The position numbers and the translations under genes are program-made. Positions 27,301 to 32,013 of a DNA stretch of 32,013 nt are shown piece after piece. The notes under the pieces are model-generated. The model was given only the letters and a program-made list of their open reading frames with translations, was not told the DNA's origin and searched no databases. Numbering within the stretch: the stretch's first letter is position 1; the number at the start of each line of letters is the position of its first letter. The stretch spans positions 1 to 32,013 of the forward strand of contig CAZTDD010000079.1 of assembly GCA_964612675.1 (NCBI GenBank). The letters are read 5' to 3'. The DNA is from CAZTDD01 sp964612675. GTDB taxonomy: Bacteria; Hinthialibacterota; Hinthialibacteria; Hinthialibacterales; JAKPRU01.

Positions 27301-27825
27301 GGGTTCCAGCACCGTAATAGAATCATCCAAAACAATATGCGCGTTATTGCTCTCATTCGATTCTTCGACATCGCCATCGGCGTCAAGAACCACTACGAGG
27401 TAATATGTGCCGGGGTCGATGGTAAAAGTTACCTCGGCCGAGACAGCGTCACTCTCGCGAGCTCCCAAACCTGAAGAAGCGTACGAGGGTAAGACCTCGA
27501 TATCTTCGCCGACAGTGGAATCCAATGAAAGATAATAGCGGTTCGTGTGGGGGCCAGCCGCATCCCAAGGAAACCACTTCGGATTCCGCTCAGTGTAGTC
27601 GAAAGATAGGCTGGCGCCGTCAGCATAAACGGTCCGGGGCGATGTTATGGAAGGAACCGCCTCAAACTTCAAGTCCGGCCGGGCACTCGCCACCGATGAC
27701 ATGAAAGTCAGAAGAACACAGACTCCCAGCGCCCAGGACACCTTTCCCATCCAAAGAGTCACTTTTCCTTGGACGGTGAAGTAGGTTGATATGTATTGGC
27801 TCCCCAGATACAATGTCGTTGGCAC
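24352..27825 (-). CDS. Secreted triple-CARDB protein with Ig-propeller C-terminus
   Basis: This encodes 1157 residues from 27825. The signal peptide only makes sense from about residue 26 ('MGKVSWALGVCVLLTFMSSVASA'), so the start is probably the ATG at 27750 or the GTG at 27762, which has AAGGA upstream. Three CARDB-like repeats (about 49-172, 215-345, 385-510) share 'AAHTNxLYLxxD', 'NGDDI' and 'EWNESNN' blocks and are separated by Pro/Thr linkers; the third linker (about 520-620) is a long 'PTPTDTPTESPTPTDTPTET' tract. Residues about 625-720 form an Ig-like domain ('GEITLDVSATDGGAPPV'-type). About 720-1157 is a predicted seven-bladed FG-GAP/VCBS-like propeller with six acidic loops such as 'DVDNDGDNEL' and 'DVDQDGDDEL', likely Ca2+ sites. 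The last ~530 residues are paralogous to the neighbouring protease. The head probably mediates adhesion or display; no enzyme domain is seen. Confidence 0.87.
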   Translation of the reverse strand: MPTTLYLGSQYISTYFTVQGKVTLWMGKVSWALGVCVLLTFMSSVASARPDLKFEAVPSITSPRTVYADGASLSFDYTERNPKWFPWDAAGPHTNRYYLSLDSTVGEDIEVLPSYASSGLGARESDAVSAEVTFTIDPGTYYLVVVLDADGDVEESNESNNAHIVLDDSITVLEPPTPSATPTDTPTLPPDVTPSPTPTSTDTPTSTPTPTATATPTFGTAGPDLTLSVGPTISSTLELPSTGGTLDVYYVEFNDGKGSFLQKIAAAHTNTLFLSSDLTMGNGDDISLSPTDSASLMLGGSSRETNITVEVPGNPGSYYLFVSIDAAGEIDEWNESNNLVMNTNQLVIVGPPPTDTPTATATPTLEPGVTPSPTPTATNTPTATPTPTLGETGPDLVITDGPILNGTLILPPEGGTVDVTYTEHNDGKGNWFQKLAAAHTNYLYLTTDTAVENGDDILLTPVDSSPLINGGDSRDVEITVNIPGTPGTYHLFVKLDGTNSVVEWNENNNITLNTTQTIVVQEPPTPTPTDTPTESPTPTDTPTETPTDTPTETPTETPTETATPTDTPTQSPTPTDTPTPTPTDTPTESPTPTDTPTQAPTHTPTETPIPTDTPTLTPTAVVADPPEITVTRDGEIVVETVAQGGMVGDEITLDVSATDGGAPPVSLSLLSGPEGASFFSMGESGTFSWTPSAASQVGDFEAVFQAQNDASLTDTMHVTLRISRKERRIVAQDGNFVAVGHDSNDPPRRWSQVFDPLSGLRIGGARLIDEFSYLNPVFPQWDRFLAFDVDNDGDNELVSALITQESVKKTWIVVNDLMTGQKICPSSRVLFHSDFQEPQWNDYLVADVNNDGTQELVVVGVTPELPLLPYDRWDLWGRNEDDEIRRYYLQTWDLWSGRMLKSIRAFGNPAFDGTDPSWHQYAVADVNADGTDEILCVGTTNQDPPKMYCQRRNALNHYDFSSFRVLPYPEFCFPHLNHYLAGNVDTDPEEELVAIGVADGATKKTWVQVWDADTGTLKYAGVRVLSDPSFAHPEANRFLLADGDGDGKKELLAIGITNEVPGRVWLQRWDLEAKSRLGSSVRLLSDPSFADPTMSEYFAMDVDQDGDDELVATGYVRSNNSFWVQVWDLEPIVRLVSFRVLDNPGFVHPVYNRWGGG
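25955..26265 (-). repeat. Low-complexity Pro/Thr-coding minisatellite
   Basis: About 300 bp of degenerate 12- to 18-bp tandem units (plus-strand core GGTGTATCCGTCGGTGT and GGTGTTTCAGTCGGTGT) inside the CARDB gene. They code for repeated P-T-[DE]-T-P-T. Such tracts form flexible, often O-glycosylated linkers, and the DNA is prone to length change. The units stay in frame (multiples of 3), so length variants would keep the propeller in frame. Confidence 0.8.
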
Positions 27826-28206
27826 CTCGGAATCTATTCACCCTCTCAATCCACTATCATAATAGAATTTACTTTCCTCAAATATTCTATCTTGGATCTC
27901 AGCAAAGCGCAACGGCAAGGGAATACTACCTTGTTTGTCGCTTGTGACATTCTGTTCGCATGTACTCGCTTGCAGGACCTAGGCAAGCGTCCGGTCTCGT
28001 TTTTCAGTTTGGCCCAGTTTTTGACCGCGGACCTAGCACTTCCTCCCTCCCTGAGGTCATAGGGAACAAGCGGTCGTTTGCAGCAAATCGGTACGCGCGA
28101 AAGAGAAGATTGAACATAATGATCAATGTTCAATAATACGGTAATCAGGATTTAGACGACCGGTATCATCGATCTCGTCGGGTCTCGCAAGTCACCGGAG
28201 CATCCA
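27826..28206. other. Intergenic region between the two propeller proteins (no gene seen)
   Basis: About 381 bp between the protease stop and the CARDB start. I see no supported gene. It holds the 9-bp inverted repeat at 28109-28134, and AT-rich sequence at about 27850-27900 where the CARDB gene's promoter probably lies. No clear -35/-10 pair stood out. Confidence 0.5.
28109..28134. repeat. Perfect 9-bp inverted repeat with 8-nt spacer
   Basis: ATTGAACAT at 28109-28117 and ATGTTCAAT at 28126-28134 are exact reverse complements separated by AATGATCA. It is about 70-100 bp downstream of the protease stop and about 350 bp upstream of the CARDB start on the minus strand. It may be a transcript-end hairpin or a dimer-binding operator; the sequence alone does not decide. 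Confidence 0.55.
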
Positions 28207-31200
28207 CTATCCCCCAGTCCAATAGTTGAGAACGGGGTGAATGAAGTCTGTGTTCCGTAGCACAATAAAGGATTTCAATTTAGCCACGGGATCCAGATCC
28301 CATACTTGCACCCAACGAGCGCTCTTACTCGCCACATAGCCAACAGCAAGGAGTTCATCATCATCGTCCGCATCGACATCCATAACCAAATACTCACTGA
28401 TGGTGGGATCCACAAATGCAGAGTTGGACAACAAGGGGCGACTGCGTATTTTTGTCCGGCTTTCAAGATCCCACCTTTGCAACCAAATCCTGCCTGGAAT
28501 CTCACTGGTTGTCCCAATCGCTAGAAGTTCCTTCTTTCCATCTCCGTTTCCATCAGCCAATAGGAAACGATTCCCTTCCGGATGTGTAAACAATTCATGC
28601 CCCAAGACATTTTCCAAATCCGTACCACCATCTTTCCGGTTGCCGGTATCCGGGGCCCAGATTTGAACGCGTGGTTTCATCAGACTACCATTCAGGAAGA
28701 TAGCAACCAACTCCTCATTTGCGTCTGAATCGACATTCCCAACTAAGAAGTGATTGAGTCCTGGAATATCAAACTCGGGAGACAAACCAATTTGGAAGCT
28801 GTTATGATCATACGGACTCGTGGCTGTCCAACATTGACAATAGGTCCGAGGGGAAGTGTGGTCAGTCACACCGATACAAAGAATCTCATCGGCACCGGCG
28901 CCGTTAACGTCGCCGGCCAAATAATGATTCAACGTGGGATCGGGAAAACTAAATCCGAGATCGGCAAAAACCTCCATGGCTCCCACCCTTATGCGGTTCA
29001 AGACATCCCACGACTGGATGAAGTACCGTTTCGGCTCGGTAGGAAGATCTGTGATCCCTACTGCGGCGAACTCCGTAACGTTGTCGTTGTCAACATCCGC
29101 AACCAAATAGTCGTTATACCGGGGATTCTCGAAGCCGGCATCGGCAAGCACACGAAGACCGGGCATCAGTTTTTGCCCCGTCATTAAGTTATGAGTAAGA
29201 ACCCAAGTTTTCTTATTACCAACTATACTTTCGTTAACCAAAACTGTAATCAGTTCATTACTACCGTCATTATGTACATCCATTGTGAAGAAGCGATCTA
29301 GTTCGGGATAAATCGGATTTAAATAAAGATATTCTGTAATGAGTCTTCCGCCGCCAATCCGTGCTCCAGTGAGCGGATCGAATACCTGGGACCAAATGCG
29401 CGGTGGATCGCGGTAGTCAAATCCTACGGCCACAAAGTCGCCTGAATCGCTGATAATCCGGCGTTGCTTTCTTGATACTCGCATTGTCGCGGTTGCAGTG
29501 GTGACGACAGAATCATTATTCACTGCTCTGAACGTCGCTTCGAAATCTCCCACCTGCGTATCTGAAGGAGTCCAAGTGAATTCACCATCTCCCGCGATAG
29601 AGGAGAATGAAGCCCCAGTCGGTCCTTCGACAAGAGTCAACGTGACCGGAGGGGCGCCACCGTCTGTGGCCGTAACATCAATCGCGATTTCCTCACCAAC
29701 CAACAGCCCTTCCGCTGCATCTTCGGAGATGGGTTCCGAGTCGCACTCCATGGATATTGTCACGTCGTCCGGCGGCCCATCCAGCGAGCCGACGAACGCT
29801 TTGATACATATATTGGCTTTTGACCAATCTCCGCCCCAAGTCGTAATGTCAGAGAAACTTGAACCATCGGTGCTGGCATAGCTTTCACCGGCATTGGCAT
29901 TCACACTCGAACTATAACCAGCATGGTAATACTCCACAGGTATGGGGTATCCTTGCATCGTTCCCGTTGTTGTGTTGAATCGAATAACTACGGCGAAATC
30001 ATCGTTGGACGTTAGGGCAATCGGATCATCAAGCTGGATTGTATAATAGCCTCGATAAGTCACCGAACCTGTCTGAGTACCGAGCAGAGTGGAGAACTCA
30101 GAACCGTTGAAGCTGTCGTAGATGTAAATCTCATAAGACATGCCTGAAGCACTTGAGTAAAAACCAATTGCTTTCAAATATCCATCTGAGTCAGGTGTGA
30201 ATATGTTTGCTCCCCAGTCATCCCCGCCGTCGTCCCATCCTGCATTGCCGGTCATTCCCAACGGGTCGTATTGATAAATCGTGTCGAATTGAAAATTGGC
30301 GTCATCCTCGTCGATAGCATGAGCCAATCCTTCGTATGCTATTCGAGTGTCGTAATAAGAAATATAGAAATAACCGTTTTCACCCCATGAAGTTCCCCAA
30401 CTATTTCGACAAATAAACGCACCGTCCTGAGCTGCAGCCGTTACTTTATTGTCATCCCAACCGACAATAGCTATACAGTGATTCGTGTCGGCTCCCCCAT
30501 CATAATAATACGAGTTTGTACCGGCATCTGCATAGTTATCATTGTGATAATAACACGTATATAAGGCCCCATAATCAAGAATCGCTTGTTTAATGTATCC
30601 ATTGTCGGTCGGTCCACTGCGGGTGGGCATCCAAACAAAATTGTCAACATAACGGACCGGGTCACATGCGGTGCAATTGGGCCCCGACGAAGACTCGTCA
30701 TAAGGATCGTCCGATTCTGAGATCGGTCCATCATACCTGGCAAAATAAGCCGTACTCATCTCCTCGTTCCCACCGGCGCAAGGACCGTAGTCAAATCCGT
30801 GAAGATGTTTTAGATTGTTCTCAGAGTAATCGTTATTTACGTCGGACAAATCATAAGTCTTCTTAAGGTAACTTTCTAAACTACCATAGGTAGCAAAGGC
30901 CCAACAAGAACCACAACTGCCTTGTGCTCGGATATCTGTCAAGAGTTTGTCGCTATAGTCGCCATCTAAATTCGGATCCCGCAAGTCATATTTCGGATCC
31001 GAAGCGGAAGCATATACTCTCGCATCAAAAAGTGACTTTTTTCCACGCTCAATATGCCTTCTGTCATACGTAATATCGGGTCTATGAACTTCAGTCTCCA
31101 TCGGTGACGGAACTACACCGGATAGCCTGTCCCAAGCAGCAGGGGAATAGGACACACTGCGGCTCTGCTGATAAAGCAGGAAATCTTCACTAAGAGGAGC

Positions 31201-31347
31201 GAGAGATGCAGGCTTCTGCGCCGAAGCGATCGACACAATAAAAGAAAGAAAACAGAGTAACGTGGAATAGTAAACACCAAAAGAAACTCTTCCCAAAGGA
31301 CTGGCTGGAGTTGGGATTCGTTGCGGAATCTTCATAACAACATGCAT
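28207..31347 (-). CDS. Secreted papain-family (C1A) protease with Ig-propeller C-terminus
   Basis: This encodes 1046 residues from 31347; the ATG at 31335 (Met5) is likelier, because AGGAG touches the first ATG with no spacer. There is a signal peptide ('YYSTLLCFLSFIVSIASAQ'), a propeptide-like region to about 120, then the C1A domain (about 120-345): Gln142 and Cys148 in 'QGSCGSCWAF', His290 in 'NHCIAIVGWDD' and Asn315 in 'RNSWGTSWGENGYFYISY'. The full catalytic set is intact. Next is a lectin-like domain (about 365-515, 'WGANIFTPDSDGYLKAIGFY') seen in other prokaryotic C1A proteases. An Ig-like domain (about 535-625) and a predicted seven-bladed acidic-loop propeller (about 630-1046) follow, closely matching the CARDB neighbour. 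It should act outside the cell or at its surface as an endopeptidase; the substrate is unknown. Confidence 0.92.
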   Translation of the reverse strand: MHVVMKIPQRIPTPASPLGRVSFGVYYSTLLCFLSFIVSIASAQKPASLAPLSEDFLLYQQSRSVSYSPAAWDRLSGVVPSPMETEVHRPDITYDRRHIERGKKSLFDARVYASASDPKYDLRDPNLDGDYSDKLLTDIRAQGSCGSCWAFATYGSLESYLKKTYDLSDVNNDYSENNLKHLHGFDYGPCAGGNEEMSTAYFARYDGPISESDDPYDESSSGPNCTACDPVRYVDNFVWMPTRSGPTDNGYIKQAILDYGALYTCYYHNDNYADAGTNSYYYDGGADTNHCIAIVGWDDNKVTAAAQDGAFICRNSWGTSWGENGYFYISYYDTRIAYEGLAHAIDEDDANFQFDTIYQYDPLGMTGNAGWDDGGDDWGANIFTPDSDGYLKAIGFYSSASGMSYEIYIYDSFNGSEFSTLLGTQTGSVTYRGYYTIQLDDPIALTSNDDFAVVIRFNTTTGTMQGYPIPVEYYHAGYSSSVNANAGESYASTDGSSFSDITTWGGDWSKANICIKAFVGSLDGPPDDVTISMECDSEPISEDAAEGLLVGEEIAIDVTATDGGAPPVTLTLVEGPTGASFSSIAGDGEFTWTPSDTQVGDFEATFRAVNNDSVVTTATATMRVSRKQRRIISDSGDFVAVGFDYRDPPRIWSQVFDPLTGARIGGGRLITEYLYLNPIYPELDRFFTMDVHNDGSNELITVLVNESIVGNKKTWVLTHNLMTGQKLMPGLRVLADAGFENPRYNDYLVADVDNDNVTEFAAVGITDLPTEPKRYFIQSWDVLNRIRVGAMEVFADLGFSFPDPTLNHYLAGDVNGAGADEILCIGVTDHTSPRTYCQCWTATSPYDHNSFQIGLSPEFDIPGLNHFLVGNVDSDANEELVAIFLNGSLMKPRVQIWAPDTGNRKDGGTDLENVLGHELFTHPEGNRFLLADGNGDGKKELLAIGTTSEIPGRIWLQRWDLESRTKIRSRPLLSNSAFVDPTISEYLVMDVDADDDDELLAVGYVASKSARWVQVWDLDPVAKLKSFIVLRNTDFIHPVLNYWTGG

Positions 31348-32013
31348 CTCCTAATAGATCGTCTCCGATTGCTGCCCACACAGAGAGAGGCTCAACAACG
31401 TGCTCCCGCCTCTTCAGGTGTCATGGAGTCCATAATTCACAGGACATCTCAGTTGTGTTGCACGCACTTTTGTGGAAAGCAACGAAAGGGCTCTTGTGCC
31501 TTAACAAGAAACACAACAGAGATTTAGCAGGATAATCTCAAGGAAAACGGCAAAAGTCAATAGGAGAATTGAGTATTGCGAAGAAAAGCAGACTTTCTCG
31601 CGATACGGATCTCTTCCTATATCCACTGCCGACAGGAAAGCCCGTTTTCTGTGGACAGTAAAATGCAACAGGAAAATACGCTCGATTCCCCCACGTGTTG
31701 GGCCATCTTGTTCTGTATTAGCAGGTTAAAATGGGTCCATATTAGCCCGGTCGTTACTTCGCTCTTGCGTTCATGAGCAATTTCTTCCCATTTCTGATAA
31801 AGAGCATAAGATCTTTATTTTTAGTTATTTGCAACAGTTCTTGGTTAGCGTCTGAGAGTTTGCAATGTCACTTCAGAAACGCCTTCTAATCAGGTCCCGA
31901 GTTTGAGTATCGGCTAGCGTGCTCCGACCTCAACGGATTATAGGGTCTGTCTCAGCGCAGTGAGGTGTACCCCAATCGTTGGACAGATTTTGGGGTAAGT
32001 TAAGGTGGATTTT
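31348..32013. other. Gene-poor end of the window
   Basis: About 666 bp upstream of the protease with no supported gene. A 66-codon plus-strand frame at 31576-31776 has no ribosome binding site and no motif. The protease promoter should lie near its start. The last ~50 bp resemble the beginning of an insertion sequence. Confidence 0.5.
31966..32013 (+). mobile_element. Possible left end of an IS3-type insertion sequence (cut by window)
   Basis: The sequence begins TGTACCCCAATCGTTGGACA and continues to TTTTGGGGTAAG near the window end. TGTACCCC...TTGGACAG is like the terminal inverted repeat and leader seen before orfA of many IS3-family elements. The window stops before any transposase codon, so this is a resemblance only. 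Confidence 0.35.

Noticed and set aside
27850..27900. Sigma-70 promoter for the CARDB gene
   Set aside because: TTGAGG and TATGAT are visible on the minus strand, but only 14 bp apart, too short to claim.
28109..28134. LexA box at the GAAC...GTTC palindrome
   Set aside because: The spacing between GAAC and GTTC is 12 nt, too long for the Gram-positive type LexA site (4 nt), and no SOS gene is adjacent.
31576..31776. 66-codon plus-strand frame near the window end
   Set aside because: No Shine-Dalgarno, no hydrophobic or family pattern; indistinguishable from chance.

Overview
The window reads as a chromosomal accessory region of a Gram-negative, probably uncultured bacterium. Its traits are a Tat-exported Gfo/Idh/MocA oxidoreductase, a type IV prepilin-like protein ending in a 'YDPTNG...SPGDIY' block, very large secreted proteins with Pro/Thr linkers and CARDB, WD40, FGE and FG-GAP-like domains, and dispersed palindromic repeats. 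This mix recalls lineages such as Sumerlaeota, Hydrogenedentota or Poribacteria, but I cannot fix the phylum without a search.

Layout. 1-2139: a small secreted DUF2914-like protein (minus), then mntP overlapping a small membrane protein (plus), framed by palindromic and tandem repeats. 2140-4088: an oxidoreductase and a prepilin-like protein (both minus). 4436-12166: one giant secreted protein of 2576 residues carrying two FGE-sulfatase-like domains, a LamG/DUF1080-like domain, a CARDB-like domain, 14 WD40 repeats, an apparently active caspase-like peptidase domain, a second degenerate caspase-like copy, and two C-terminal jelly-roll-like domains. 12363-14600: a GT-C-like membrane protein with a frameshifted 3' end, abutting the C-terminal scrap of an IS66-family transposase.

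14851-24121 is a cell-surface glycan region: a UDP-sulfoquinovose synthase (SQD1 type), an NAD-dependent sugar epimerase, a family 2 glycosyltransferase, a GNAT acetyltransferase, a methyltransferase-glycosyltransferase fusion, a methyltransferase with a zinc ribbon, and an O-antigen ligase/polymerase. Together they look able to build and modify a surface glycan that may carry a sulfonated sugar.

24352-31347 holds two large secreted minus-strand proteins: a triple-CARDB protein and a papain-family (C1A) cysteine protease. Both end in the same ~530-residue module, an Ig-like domain followed by a predicted seven-bladed FG-GAP/VCBS-like propeller. The window ends in a gene-free stretch that may contain the left end of an IS3-type element.

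The most notable items are the giant FGE-WD40-caspase protein with its dead second caspase copy, the shared C-terminal propeller module on two unrelated heads, and the sulfoquinovose-nucleotide synthase placed among glycan rather than sulfolipid genes.
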